Origin: Eutreptiella sp. 'Long Island Sound 2002'
Taxonomy: Eukaryota; Euglenozoa; Euglenophyceae; Eutreptiales; Eutreptiaceae
Direction: 5' to 3'
Length of the DNA stretch: 64,000 bases
NCBI GenBank assembly: GCA_964036045.1
Contig: OZ038379.1
Location: 188,369,885 to 188,433,884, forward strand
Numbering within the stretch: position 1 is the first letter of the stretch; each line of letters begins with the position of its first letter. Below, piece after piece: positions 50,704 through 61,960 of this stretch. A program made the translations under genes and the position numbers. The notes beneath the pieces are model-generated. The model worked only from the letters and a program-made list of their open reading frames with translations. It made no database searches and had not been told where the DNA came from.

Positions 50704-53700
50704 AAGGATGAGTTCGTGGCGAGGGTCATGGATCACATCGCGGACCAATACGATGGTCCGGTTGGGTCGGACCCACCAACATGGGATTTTCCAAGAATGG
50801 GTGTCGATAGCGACAGTCACCAGCCCGAGGCCGCAAATTTTCGAAGATTATCGGTGGGAAGTGCACCCCACGACGATGAAGACGGCATATCGGACGAGGA
50901 GAAGTCGGATTCGGACCCGGAAGAGGCCTATACCGCAGTGCGTTCGGTTGTATCGATACCGAAGCAAGCGGCTGAAGAGGCCCAGGAGAACCCGAAGGTT
51001 GCCGAGCTGAAGGAGAGGCTGATTCGTGCCTATCCGCGGCTATTCAGTGGCGTCGCCAACAAGAACCCTCCAGATCGTGGGAGGTTTGGTACAGCGAAGA
51101 TCCAGCTGAAGCCGAACCCGAAGATCTATCGTCATCGGGAGTACCAACTTCAGGGCGATCGGGCCGAGGCCATGAAGAAGCTGTTGGCCGAGTTCATTGA
51201 ACGGGGATGGATCGAACCCTCCGACAGTGAGTGGGCCAGCCCAGCCTTCATCGTGCCCAAGAAGGAGAAGGGCGAGTGGAGGTTGGTGGTTGATTACAGA
51301 GGTTTGAACGAGCAGACCGAGCACCACTCGTACTCGCTTCCCCTGATCGACTCCATCCACCAAAAACAACAGAAAAAGCGGATTTTCACGGTTTTAGACC
51401 TGAAACACGGCTATCACCAGATGCCGCTACACCCGGACTCCAGGCCCTGCACAGCGATGTCGACGCCGCTGGGGCCCATGCAGTGGAAAGTGGTGCCTAT
51501 GGGCGCCAAGAATGGCAACGCCGCTTTCCAGCGCATGATGGAGGACCTACTCGGTCCTGTCCGGGACTGTGCCGACCCCTTCGTGGATGACATCATCATC
51601 GGGTCCGGCACGGAGAACATAACCGAGGACGAGCTCATCGACGCGCACGAGAAGGATCTGCGCCGAGTGCTCAGCGAGTTGGACAAGCACAACATGGTGT
51701 GCAAGCCCACCAAAGCCTCACTCTTCGTGAAGGAAGTGGAGTTCGCGGGTCACGTGGTTGGTCACGGGCAACGCCGTCCCATGCCTGGGAAGCTGGCCTC
51801 CCTGCACCACTGGGAGAAGCCCCAGACCATCAGCGAACTCCGGTCCTTCATGGGGTTCTGCAACTACTATTCGGGTTATGTCCGGATGTATGCAGAACTG
51901 TCGGGGCCGCTGCACAAGATGCTGCAAGTGGGCAAGTTCGATGGCCGGAAGGGGAGCAAGAAGAAGCTTGCTTGGACCCCTGAGGCCGAAGATGCGTTCA
52001 GCCGCCTGAAGGAGCGACTCCTGGGGCAGCTGGGGCTATTCCTGGTGGACCCGGACAAGGGGTTCGTGCTACGGACGGACGCCTCGGACTATGCTGTGGG
52101 GGCAGTCCTCGAGCAGATCCGAGACGACGGGTCACATGTACCCGTGGCGTTCTGGAGCCGGATCCTGGCCGAGGGCCAACGCCGCACCTGGACCGCGAGG
52201 GAGAAGGAGACGTACGCCATTGTATGTGCGCTCAGGAAGTGGTCTGGCCACATCGGATTGCAACCGGTGGTGGTTTGCACAGACCATCAGTCCTTGCAGA
52301 GCTGGCACAAGGAGCACGTCGACACCCCCTCGGGACCGGCGGCAAGGAGGGCCCAGTGGCATGAGACGTTCGCCAAGTTCGACCTCAGCGTCGTATACGT
52401 TCCGGGGAAGGACAACACTGTGGCGGATTGCCTCAGTCGATGGGCCTACCCCGCGGGCAAGGCTTGGATGGACATATCCAGCCATGGGGACGCCGAGGAA
52501 ACCGAGGAGGCCAAGCGCATCATCGAGATGGAGAAGGTCATGGAGCAAGAGGGGGTCAAGTGCTTTGTGGTGATGGCGAACCGTACGGACCTGGCCAAGT
52601 TCCGGGGTGCCCGCGTCCAAGCTATTCGAGAGGAAACCCTCGAGCAATGGATGGTGGCCCCTGTAGAGCTAGTCAGGTCGGTGCTCACAGAGGACTGGTC
52701 GGATGACTACGCGGCGTCCGAGCACTGGAGCAAGTACTGGAATGCCGTGAGCGCCCCGTCGGACGACGAATGGCCTGAGGGCTTGACCGAGGATGGGGAC
52801 AAGTTGTTCCTCAAGGACAAGCTGCTGGTGCCCGAGAACCGAGTAGAGGAGCTCATTGACCATTGGCACAACGCCCAGCTCATGCACCCTGGCCGAGACA
52901 AGATGCAGCAGGACCTGGAGTGGCGTTTCAAGTTCCCTCCGGGGTACTACGCCATCCTGGATAGGTACTGCAGCGACTGTGCCGTGTGTCGGGCCACGAA
53001 GAGCCCTAACCACTCCACAGCGGGCAACCCGGTGTATACGGCTATACCGGAGGCCCCTATGCGGTCCGTGGCCATGGATGTATTCGCCATGCCTGAGGTC
53101 ACCGTGGAAGGAGAGACCTACGATTGTGTCATCCTGGCGGTGGATAGACACAGTGGGTATATCGTGGCGGTCCCTGGCAAGAAGTCAAAGAAGAAGGACA
53201 AGAAGGACAAGCATGGAGTGGGACTGCAGGCCAAGACCGTTGCTAATGCCATGATCAGACATTGGCTGACGATTTTTGATGTCCCGGCTGTCATCTGCAG
53301 CGATCGGGGCAGTCAGTTTGTGGGGACGTGGTTCAAGACGATGTGCAAGCACATGGGTATTCGGCACGCCAAGACCGTGGCGTACCACAGCCGGTCGAAT
53401 GGCCGAGCTGAGGTGGCCGGGCGGCAGATGTTCGAGAAGTTCCGCCAGCTGCACATCGACGAACCGGGCCGGAACTGGTACAATTCGCTGTGGAGAGTGC
53501 TCCAAGCGTATCACGACCTTCCGGGACCCACTGGACTGTCGCCCCATCGTATCCTGTTGCTACGGGATCGAGTGTCACGCACTCTCCCGTGGTTGAACCA
53601 TCGCAAAGTGGCCCGGGATGTGAACGCCATGATGGCTGAGGCGAACGACACGGCGGCCAAGGTGTGCAAGGCACTTCAGGACGAGCATGACAAGAGGGCC

Positions 53701-54222
53701 AAGTACTTCAAGCAGGGAAAAGTCCAGAAGTATGCTCTCCAAGACACCGTGTGGGTGGAGCGGCACCACAAGGATGTCCTGTCCAGGCATCGGCAGGCAT
53801 CTGGGTATGTGCCGGGGGTAATCGTGCGGAAGGTCGGGCAGGATGTATATGCGGTTCGTGTGGGGGATAACAAGATCCTGGACCGCGACCACACCCAGCT
53901 TCGTCCCCGAGCACCAGACCCCAGCGGACGTCCCGTCACCTTCGAGTTCACGGCCGGCGATGTGGACTCGGACGACGAGGGTGAGGACGACGATTTCACC
54001 GCGGAGAAGATCCTGGCGGACAAGCCGGACCCGGGGACGCCTGGGGGTAGGCTTTATAAAGTCCGTTGGAAGGGATTCGCCGCATCCAGGGATTCGTGGG
54101 AGCCTCCGAGCAGCTTTGTGCCGAGGTACACCACGGTCTGGATGGACTACCTGAAGAAAAGGAATATTTCTTTGGATGTCAAGGACGTGTTGGTCCATTT
54201 GGTTGCTGCTGTAGCACCGTAA
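50704..54222 (+). CDS. C Pol main part: RT, RNase H, integrase, chromodomain
   Basis: Counted from 50716: RT with Phe-Val-Asp-Asp at 289-292 (51580-51591), RNase H with Thr-Asp-Ala-Ser and a terminal Asp-Cys-Leu-Ser-Arg, integrase zinc region with His pairs and Cys-x2-Cys, catalytic Asp in Met-Asp-Val-Phe, Asp in Ser-Asp-Arg-Gly-Ser, and Glu in Gly-Arg-Ala-Glu. It finishes with a chromodomain at about 53995-54170 (Tyr-Lys-Val-Arg-Trp-Lys-Gly, Trp-Glu-Pro). It ends in UAA. It is long and uninterrupted, and is separated from the protease part only by UAG 50701-50703. Confidence 0.93.
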   Translation, partial: KDEFVARVMDHIADQYDGPVGSDPPTWDFPRMGVDSDSHQPEAANFRRLSVGSAPHDDEDGISDEEKSDSDPEEAYTAVRSVVSIPKQAAEEAQENPKVAELKERLIRAYPRLFSGVANKNPPDRGRFGTAKIQLKPNPKIYRHREYQLQGDRAEAMKKLLAEFIERGWIEPSDSEWASPAFIVPKKEKGEWRLVVDYRGLNEQTEHHSYSLPLIDSIHQKQQKKRIFTVLDLKHGYHQMPLHPDSRPCTAMSTPLGPMQWKVVPMGAKNGNAAFQRMMEDLLGPVRDCADPFVDDIIIGSGTENITEDELIDAHEKDLRRVLSELDKHNMVCKPTKASLFVKEVEFAGHVVGHGQRRPMPGKLASLHHWEKPQTISELRSFMGFCNYYSGYVRMYAELSGPLHKMLQVGKFDGRKGSKKKLAWTPEAEDAFSRLKERLLGQLGLFLVDPDKGFVLRTDASDYAVGAVLEQIRDDGSHVPVAFWSRILAEGQRRTWTAREKETYAIVCALRKWSGHIGLQPVVVCTDHQSLQSWHKEHVDTPSGPAARRAQWHETFAKFDLSVVYVPGKDNTVADCLSRWAYPAGKAWMDISSHGDAEETEEAKRIIEMEKVMEQEGVKCFVVMANRTDLAKFRGARVQAIREETLEQWMVAPVELVRSVLTEDWSDDYAASEHWSKYWNAVSAPSDDEWPEGLTEDGDKLFLKDKLLVPENRVEELIDHWHNAQLMHPGRDKMQQDLEWRFKFPPGYYAILDRYCSDCAVCRATKSPNHSTAGNPVYTAIPEAPMRSVAMDVFAMPEVTVEGETYDCVILAVDRHSGYIVAVPGKKSKKKDKKDKHGVGLQAKTVANAMIRHWLTIFDVPAVICSDRGSQFVGTWFKTMCKHMGIRHAKTVAYHSRSNGRAEVAGRQMFEKFRQLHIDEPGRNWYNSLWRVLQAYHDLPGPTGLSPHRILLLRDRVSRTLPWLNHRKVARDVNAMMAEANDTAAKVCKALQDEHDKRAKYFKQGKVQKYALQDTVWVERHHKDVLSRHRQASGYVPGVIVRKVGQDVYAVRVGDNKILDRDHTQLRPRAPDPSGRPVTFEFTAGDVDSDDEGEDDDFTAEKILADKPDPGTPGGRLYKVRWKGFAASRDSWEPPSSFVPRYTTVWMDYLKKRNISLDVKDVLVHLVAAVAP

Positions 54223-54608
54223 TGGATCCCCGCTTGGCATTTTGTTTGTTTCTGTGCTTGGGGAGATGGGTGAGGGCATTCATCCGGGCATTTTTGGGCC
54301 TTGATTGGCCATCTACCCCCTTCACTTGATCTCCACATATATATTTCATTGTGGTATACTTATTTAGGTCGACCGACGACGTTTTTCTATCTTTGATCCC
54401 CTTGGTCCATGTTGTAGATCAAGAGGAGACCAGATATGGCGTAGGGCACCGATTATCAGTGTCCTCACCCCTCCCTTGGGGCCTGGGGGACGCCTACGAC
54501 GTGTGTGGGGCCTCCATGTGTCCTTGGGACATGGGGGGGGGGGGGGTTGGAGCCCATTTGGGTCCTTCCGTCCTCTCTTCAATGACTTCCGAGCGGTAAC
54601 AACGCTCT
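54223..54608 (+). other. C short 3' untranslated region
   Basis: 386 bp between the pol stop and the polypurine tract; contains a 14-bp G run (54533-54546). No gene seen. Confidence 0.75.
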
Positions 54609-54619
54609 GAGAAGGGGGG
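54609..54619 (+). other. C polypurine tract
   Basis: GAGAAGGGGGG directly before the 3' LTR start TGAAG. Confidence 0.8.
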
Positions 54620-56986
54620 TGAAGCCGGTTCGGACCCCCGTGGCCATCTTGGGGTCACTTGGGGTGTGTATCTATGTGCCGGCAAGCCGCCATTGGCTGA
54701 TATCATACTCTCCCATCCACCTGAACTAACCCGATGTGATAGTGTGATAGGTTTGGCCATTCCGGCTACGAGCGGCCATATTCAGTACCGAGGGACCGCC
54801 AGCGGAGATTTATATATCGGAATATCAGGAATCAACAGGGTTTTATTATCATAATGTTTCCGTAATTTTTCAGCCTTTCGTTCTGATGGTCAATGTATCG
54901 GCGACCGTCAGTTGGCTCGCGATTTTGCGTTAACCGATTGGTTAACTGTTATTTCCAGATATTTTGGCGGATACTCCGTTGAAGGGTCAGATTTCATCAG
55001 CCAAGGGCTTGTTGCTTCCGCAATTTTCTAAATAAGCACTCGAAATTTTAATCTGAATTTTTCGCGATGTCGAAATCGGATTTTCGACTTCGACATCGCG
55101 GCACTTGATTTGGACTTCTTCGAATGGTCATACTCTTTTCCCTATGCCCGAATCAGGTTTCCCTTATACTTGCCACCCATTTGACTTGGAGATATAAGGG
55201 AAACAAAAGTGAATCGTGGGACCACTTTGAAGGGCCATATCTACGCGCGAGTGTGAGGAAAGAGAATAAGGAAGGTTGGGTTGCAAGCGCCTTAGTCTCA
55301 AGTTAATTTAGGAAGCATCAAACGCCTTTGGTGTGTACACATGCCCGGTGTAGCAAGGGATAATGGTCAAGAGGGTATAAAGTGATATATAACTCTTGGA
55401 CCGTGCAACCGAATATTTTAATGCGACTTTCGAGTGTATCGCATGAGTGTTGGGGTTGCATTGAAATTTTCCTTGGGTTCCTACGTATTTTTAACGTGAA
55501 GTTATGTCCATGGAGGGACATGGCATATCATGGTGGGAGCCACATTTTGAGCGTATGTGTTATATGCATGGTATATGTCTTGATATGCTCACGCCCATGT
55601 TATATATCTTCGTGTGGCCGAAGAGATGGGGAGCCATACGTGACAAGGGTTTTGCCCATGTCCCAATTGTGGAATTCAAAGCGCTAGACTAAGTCTACCG
55701 CATATGTATTGCTCATGGTATGTTTGGGAAAGAGATCCATGAGTGCACTCCCATTTTCATGGGGCATGTAGATATGAGTGGCGAAGGTATCTCCGTGCGC
55801 CCGATTGGGGATCCAAGTGGGGGAGTTGTTCGCAAATGGTTCCAATCATTTGTGTATTGAACCATGAGCGGATATCATGGGTGAGCATAGAGATATACTA
55901 TCATGACAACCTTGTATTTGGTCATATTTTCATGTTTTTGACCTCAATTTTTGCTCATTTTTGCGTTTTGTGTACTTACTTGGTCGGCAAACAGCAAGAA
56001 GCCTATGGAGAGTCGAACCATGGTATGTTGTTCATATGTTGGCATGTGCTTTGAAGTTGAACACCACCATATGCCGGATCGCGTACTCCATTTGGCTTGG
56101 CGCACGAAGGATCACAAGAATTGGTCTCAAGACCATGGGCTGACTTGGGCAGTGCGTGGCGCCCATATCCGAAGGGGTTTCGAGGGTAAAGTGGGGATGT
56201 ACATGGGCATTGGCCTTTTATCTTTATCCTCCATGAATACTAGACTTCGATTCCATGCATGCTTTGAGCCTTCGGATAAGTGGTAACCTCAATTTTGAGC
56301 ATATATTTGATATATGGCCATTATGGTGTGAATTGGCAGTTTTTGGGCATGTTATGAGTTCAAACTCATGGGGCATATCTCCAAGCCCATTCGACTCCAA
56401 GTCCAACCAAGGTTATGTCAGGGTAGGGCATGGTCCTGAGTGCCACTCTAGGCCATGACACGCCACCTCCCCTATTGGGCTAGGATTTAGAGGCTTGGGA
56501 GTGAACACATTTTTGGGGTTTGTGTAGTGACTTGTGATACATGGCATTCAGCCATCTCATTTGACCTGGTTCAGGGCAATATGTTGGTGAGTCAAGGGAA
56601 GGTCTTGAGTCCAGGGAATGAGGGGTTTATGGCTGTGAATGTGAATGTTTACCTCTTTCCCCAACTTTGCTTTATTTGTGTTCATATGCCAATTTCAGGG
56701 CTTTCTTCCTTGGTGCAATTCTTGTACATGCCCGCCACCGTGGGAAGACCGGTGTGCTGAACGGAAGCCCGCAGCCTGATTTGGATTGTGAATTGGGCTA
56801 TTGCTGTATTTGTGGGATCTGGTTGCTGTTCAGGGTTGAAGGAGGATTACATTTTCTATATTTTTGGATTTTGGACCTTGGACTTTGAGGATTTTGAGAA
56901 ATGCAATCGTTGATCCGGAGTAAATCAGCAGGGGTAACAGGCGGAAGGGGCACAGCGGGGGCCGGTCCTGGTAGGGACCTTCTTTA
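54620..56986 (+). repeat. C 3' LTR (2367 bp)
   Basis: Matches 32901-35267 with scattered substitutions. It retains the ATG of the gag start at 56901 that is ACG in the 5' LTR. Confidence 0.92.
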
Positions 56987-56990
56987 CACC
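56987..56990. repeat. Target duplication CACC, right copy (C in B)
   Basis: Pairs with 32897-32900. Confidence 0.75.
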
Positions 56991-57558
56991 GTAGGTTGGC
57001 CTTGGATGATGTTGTTCTTCGACTCGAGCCGGGCCCACTTCGGGAGCCCTTGGGGTTGGACAACATGGTCTTGGATACTCAGGTCTTAGTCGTCTTGGCA
57101 AGGATGCAGTGGACGGAGGACCAGAGTGTGCGTAGGACCCTAGGTCTGTACGTGGTCTAGATCCATGTACCGCCAATGGCTCCTCTCCATCTTCCCCACG
57201 GATGGATTTGTAGTACTCCTCGTGTAGGATGTACTCATCCATCTTCTTCCTCAGCTCCTCATACTCCTCAGGTCCTTCAATGGCAGTTGAGGATGAAGCT
57301 GGACAATGGGATCTGGATATTGAGGCAGCTACACATCTGTGAAGGTGACTGTAGCTGTCTCCACCGTGTGCTGCTAAGGCCTCGGTGGTAAGGCCTTTAT
57401 TTTCTTCCGCCCTTCTCCGTTCTGGATCTCCTTGGGACCCAGATGCGCCACTGAGATGATGTGGAGCTCAGTGGTGGTTCACTCATTGGGTGGGCCATGA
57501 TGCCCATTTGCGCTTGGACAGTTCTGATGGGCCAGGTCCTGACGCTTGGCGTGGACAT
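56991..57558 (-). pseudogene. B gag, N-terminal part, probable frameshift
   Basis: Two overlapping minus-strand frames. One starts ATG at 57558 and ends UAA at 57397-57399 (53 codons). The other is open from about 57465 past ATG 57242 to the C insertion and joins the gag frame at 32900. A single-base change near an A run at about 57400 would fuse them, so gag probably started at 57558 and is now frameshifted; alternatively translation starts at 57242. Composition is Ser/Pro/Glu-rich with an acidic helix (Glu-Glu-Tyr-Glu-Glu-Leu-Arg-Lys-Lys). No named domain. Confidence 0.55.
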
Positions 57559-57629
57559 GATGAACTTGTTGTTGAGCTTTTGTGCTGCACTTCTTCTCAG
57601 GGTCGGTTCAAAAGGTCACAAGGGACTGT

Positions 57630-57640
57630 CTCTGCTACCG
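57630..57640 (-). other. B primer-binding site (imperfect iMet type)
   Basis: CGGTAGCAGAG on the minus strand: matches the iMet site of A and C except the first base (C for T). Unlike A and C it lies upstream of gag, not inside it. Edge with the LTR is uncertain by 1-2 bp. Confidence 0.65.
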
Positions 57641-58347
57641 GAAAGATGTCCTTGAATTTTGCCCTAGATCTTTTGATGTATTCCTGCAGGTTTTGTAGTT
57701 GAAAACCCAAACCAAAGCAGCAAGTAGAGCAAGAACAGGATATGGATCGAATCAATGATTGGTTTTGGAATCCAGTGTAACACAGAAGGGTTGCAGATAG
57801 ACAAAGCAGGTTTATACACATAGATTCAATCACAAAAGGATAATACAAAAGATTTTATATGAAAATTGGTCTGACTCTTGCCTCATAGGTTGCAATAGGC
57901 ACTTCATGTGCACTCTTTTGGGTGAAATGGTGCTGGTTAGGACTGAGGGGCATAGATGTCAGGACCACACAGAAAATGACTTGGCCAAGCAACTGAATTC
58001 AGAAACAGTTACAAAGTAGGACCACAATAAGTGGTAGAAACAATTGAGTATAGGGGTCTTGGGGTGGGGGACCACTAGGCTTAACCTCCAAGGCCTAAAG
58101 CATGAAATGCCTGTTTTATTTCGGTATATCCTCCATGAAGGAAGGTACCTCCGCTCAGTTGAGTGGTAGGGGTGAACTTCATGGGGGGCTAGGGTCACAA
58201 CCCTAGTTACTTTGAGAAAGTGTACTTTAGGCTACTAAAGAGAGATAAAAACACTTAAGTTTGTCTTAGCATCAACAAAGGGTTTTAAGGGGGGCTTTGC
58301 CTGGATCAAGCCCTCCAAGAAAGACATGGCAGTGACTTTTTCTTACT
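57639..58347 (-). repeat. B 5' LTR
   Basis: 709 bp, near-identical to 23257-23965. A TATAAAC motif on the minus strand (57810-57816) is a possible promoter element. Confidence 0.85.
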
Positions 58348-58352
58348 CCCCG
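58348..58352. repeat. Candidate target duplication CCCCG, right copy (B)
   Basis: Pairs with 23252-23256. Confidence 0.5.
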
Positions 58353-59974
58353 TGCTCACGTATTATCTGTCTGCTTGGCAATCAACTACTAAGTTGGGGA
58401 TGTATGGATAGGTGGGAGCCATGCTGTAAAAATAAAAAAAAGAAATGACCATTGTGCCCAGTACTCTTTACTTTTGGCTGCATGTCACTCTGCATGTGCA
58501 TTCGTTGCATCACAACCAAACTGAGAGCAAAATGAATGATATTATGCATATGTGGTGAATTGGCAGCGGTTAGGGCTGAGAAACCAGTAATAGTAGTAGT
58601 TGGTGACGAGTGAACCGTAACTGCAAGTAAATTCAATCATCTATATTTGTGAGTGGTATGATTAACATTGGACATTTTTTGGTTTTCCTATTTTTACCAC
58701 CCGTGTAATTGCAATAATGGTCAAATTTTATTTACAATTACACAGAGAAGTATGAAGAAAATTATTGTGTATTACTATTACTCGTGGTTGTAATCTTTAT
58801 GCAGGGGACAACTGCGAGCATTTTTGAGAAGCATACATGTAACCAAGCAATGGTTTTGAAACAAATATAGTGGGTTTCAAAAACAAGGCAGTGGTTATTA
58901 CACAGGGAGCAGGATTGTGATTCAGAAACACATTTGTTAACAAAAGGACACTCCGATTGTCAAGATGTCCAGTGGTTTCGCAACAAAAAAAGTTCGGTAA
59001 ATGGAGTTGTTTGTCCTTGCCAGATTGTCTCCAAGCCACAGACAAACAGGGTATTTCAGCATCAGGGAGCAAGGGCAACAACCGTTAAAACACGTAGATA
59101 ACAAGCATAGCTGGTTAACAAGTATTTAGAATGATTCATTTTTGTGATGATGAGTCTTTTTGCAATCCCCCCCCCCCCCGTGTGACAGACGGCTAGCGGA
59201 AGTCGAAATCAAACGTTTTTTGTTACACACCCATACACCGAAAAATATACCAACTGCATTTTGGGAGCAACAAAATTCTACAGAACAAATCATTGCCACT
59301 TTTCAACCATGAAAATAAGGCAATTTTGTATCCCAATCTACAATGGCACGCCAATTTTCTGTTTTGCCCAAGAATTAGACTGCATCAGAACTAGTGATCA
59401 ACCTCTTTGGCTATTCAACCATGCATTTTTGGCAGTTAAACAAATGTCTTTTTACATGTAGGCTAAATTGAAGATGTAGTTTAGTTTTTGCGCTCCGCAG
59501 CACAAGACTTTTTTTCTCCGCATAAAAAAAAGATGAACATTGCTCTTCCGGGTTGGCATATCATTTGATTGGGCCAAAAAGCAAGCCAAATCTATTTTTC
59601 AAACCAAGGAATCGACCAGACCTGCTGTTGGAGCCACAAAGCGGGGTGAATGTCCTCTTTTAGTGTAGGGTAAACCTACCAATATGTAGGCTGATAATGC
59701 GCTATTGCTGCCGGCAACTCTGCATTTGAATGTCTGCATCTGAAATTCTGAAAATTGTGGTGCATAAGATGTGCCAGTTGTGACTGTAACAGTGACGACC
59801 AGCACCATGTGAGTGCCGGATTTCAGCCAGCACCATTTGTTTTATGTCAGTTGTGGCAAACTTGCTTACTATTTTTTTGGTATTTCAGAGATTAGACCAA
59901 TCATGAGGTCCAAAATCCATGTCCTAATCATTCAAACCTAGGTGAAGGTGCCCGAATGAGACAATCAGGTGATA
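58353..59974. other. AT-rich flank without recognisable genes
   Basis: 1.6 kb right of B. Only short overlapping frames are present and no domains or RNA genes were recognised. Contains a C run near 59167. Confidence 0.6.
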
Positions 59975-61960
59975 CAGGGCATGAAAGTGTTCCAAGGGTG
60001 CAGCCACCAAAAAAGGAGTCTTTTTGAAGCTTGGATCGTCAATTGAAAACCCTCCGATGATATTTTGAAGGTTTTAGACTCAGAAAGGCATGCAAAGCAC
60101 GGCATTCCAGCTACAAATGTGGTGTTTCCGGCCAGCCGACACCAAAAAAAAAGGCTCTTTTTGTGCCTAAAAGTGGCCCTAAATTGCCAGTTTTGGGCAA
60201 AGAATAGTCTTTTATGGGGCTTGGGTGGTCAATGGAAATTTGACGGTTTCTCACTCAAACTTACATGTGTCGCAAAGCAATCAACCTAGAAGCTAGGTGT
60301 TTCAGGGGTGTTCCCAGCAACAAGGAATGTAATTTTTTGCTCAAAAAATGGCGTAAATATGCTAATCTTGGACAAAACGGGTTTTTTAGAGCTAGGGCGG
60401 TCTGTTGTAAACCCGTCAGCCTATTTTAAAAACACTGGACTAAAACAATCAGTGTGTTGCACGGCATTGAAGCCAGGACGTAGGTGTTTCAGGGCCGTCT
60501 CCACCATAAAAAAGGCATTTTTCGCCAAACAAAATGGCATAACAATGCCAATTTTGGGCAAAAAACAGTGTTTTGGGGGCTTGAGTGGTCAGTTGAACAC
60601 CCCACCCTCCCACCCTATTTTGAAAAAAGCAGACTGAGTAAAACGTGTGTTTCGGGGTATTGAAGCCAGAAGATAGGTACTTCATGGCTGCCTCCAAAAA
60701 AAAAGGGCCATTTTTTGACAAAAAAATGGCCCAAAGATGCCAGTTTTGGGGCAAAAAAAAACAAGTGTTTTTGGGGCTTGGGTGGTCCGTGAAACCCCTC
60801 CCAACTTATTTCGGAGGTGCTGGACTCAAAACAATGTGGATTGCAAGACATCAAAGCTAGAAAATAGGTATTTCAGTGGCGCCTCCACAAAAATAAAAAG
60901 CATCTTTTGCCCAAAAAATGGGCTAAAATTGCCAATTTGGGAGAAAAGGGGTGTTTTTCGGGCGTGGGTGGTCACTTCAATCCCCCCCCCCACCCTATTT
61001 TGATGGTGCCGGACTCCAAAGCCAGGTTACCCAGGATAACGAAGCTAGAAAATAGGTGTTTCATGGAGCCCCCCCCCCCCCCACCCACCCAAAAAAACCC
61101 TTGTTTTGCCCAACAATGGCCCAAAATTGCCAATTTTGGGCAACAAACAGTGTTTTGGGTGGTCATTTGAAACCCCCCACCCACCCACCCTATTTCCCTG
61201 TTACCGGCCTCAAAAAAACATGTGCTACAGGGCATTGAAACTAGAAAAGAGGTGTTTCATTGCTGCCCCCACCAAAAAAAAATTTCATTTTTCGTCTAAA
61301 AATGGCTCAAAAATGCCAATATGGGGCAAAAAACACGGCTTGTGGGCTTGGGTGGCCAGTGGACCCCCCCCCCCCTGCAACCCTGTTTCGGAGTTGCCAA
61401 ACTCACCAAAAACGTGTGTTGCAGGCTATTGAAGCCAGAAAATGGGTGTTTCCGGGGCGCCTCCACAAAAAAAACCTTTTTTTGCCCAAAAATGGTGTCA
61501 AGTGCCAATTTTGGGCAAAAAACAGTGTTTGGGGGGCTGGGGTGGTCATTTGAAAGCCCTCTCCCCCTATTTCCCAGGTGCCAGACTCCAAAAAAAAATT
61601 TGCTGCAGGGCATTGTAGCTAGGAAATAGGTGTTTTAGGGCTGCCCCCAACAAAAAAATCTAATCCTTTGCCCAACAATAGCTCAAGAATGTCAATTTGG
61701 GGCAAAAAACAGGGTTTTTTGCGCTTCGGTGGCCAGTTGAAGCCCCCCCCACCCCATTTTGGAGGTGCCAGACTCAAGAAAAGCCGTGCGTTGCAGGTTA
61801 TTGAAGCCAGAAAATGGGTGTTTAAGGGGCGCCTCCATTTGTTGCCCAAAAATGGCCAAAAATTGCCAATCTTGGGCAAAAAAAAGTCTTTTTGGGGCTT
61901 GGGTGGTCATTTGAAAGCCCCCGCACCCTAATTTGAAGATTTCAGACTCGAAAATCCTCC
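59975..61960 (+). repeat. Tandem array of ~185-bp repeats, ten to eleven copies
   Basis: A conserved core (CCAATTTTGGGCAAAAAACAG-like) recurs at about 60187, 60363, 60548, 60740, 60932, 61131, 61315, 61504, 61691 and 61864, spacing 173-199 bp. A partial or diverged copy begins near 59975. Each unit also has a GTGTTTC segment, an A run, a ggCTTGGGTGGTCA-like segment and a C-rich block followed by CCTATTTTG. The copies are diverged from one another. Open frames within it are by-products of the repeat. Confidence 0.9.

Larger units (their letters stand above)
32901..56986 (+). mobile_element. Element C: chromovirus interrupted by A3 (about 13.2 kb of its own)
   Basis: Plus-strand element: 5' LTR 32901-35267, PBS 35268-35279, gag (35182-37629 plus 48488-49155), UAG, protease-methyltransferase-like frame, in-frame UAG (50701), RT-RNase H-integrase-chromodomain to 54222, polypurine tract 54609-54619, 3' LTR 54620-56986. 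LTRs are equal in length (2367 bp) and differ at roughly 1% of positions. A3 sits in gag with an ACGAG duplication. The coding part is GC-rich while the LTRs are AT-richer. Confidence 0.93.
23257..58347 (-). mobile_element. Element B: chromovirus interrupted by C (about 11.0 kb of its own)
   Basis: Minus-strand element with 5' LTR 57639-58347, gag (57558-56991 then 32900-31278), UAG, pol (31277-26475), a 2.5-kb 3' untranslated region and 3' LTR 23257-23965. Element C (32901-56986) lies in gag with a CACC duplication; removing it restores the gag frame. The LTRs are both 709 bp and differ at roughly five positions. Lesions: a likely frameshift early in gag, an in-frame UAG at 32610-32612 and a UGA at 28413-28415 in RNase H. 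Confidence 0.9.

Noticed and set aside
60308-61931. Many 60-110 codon frames with similar Lys/Pro-rich peptides
   Set aside because: They arise from the ~185-bp tandem repeat in all frames and both strands.
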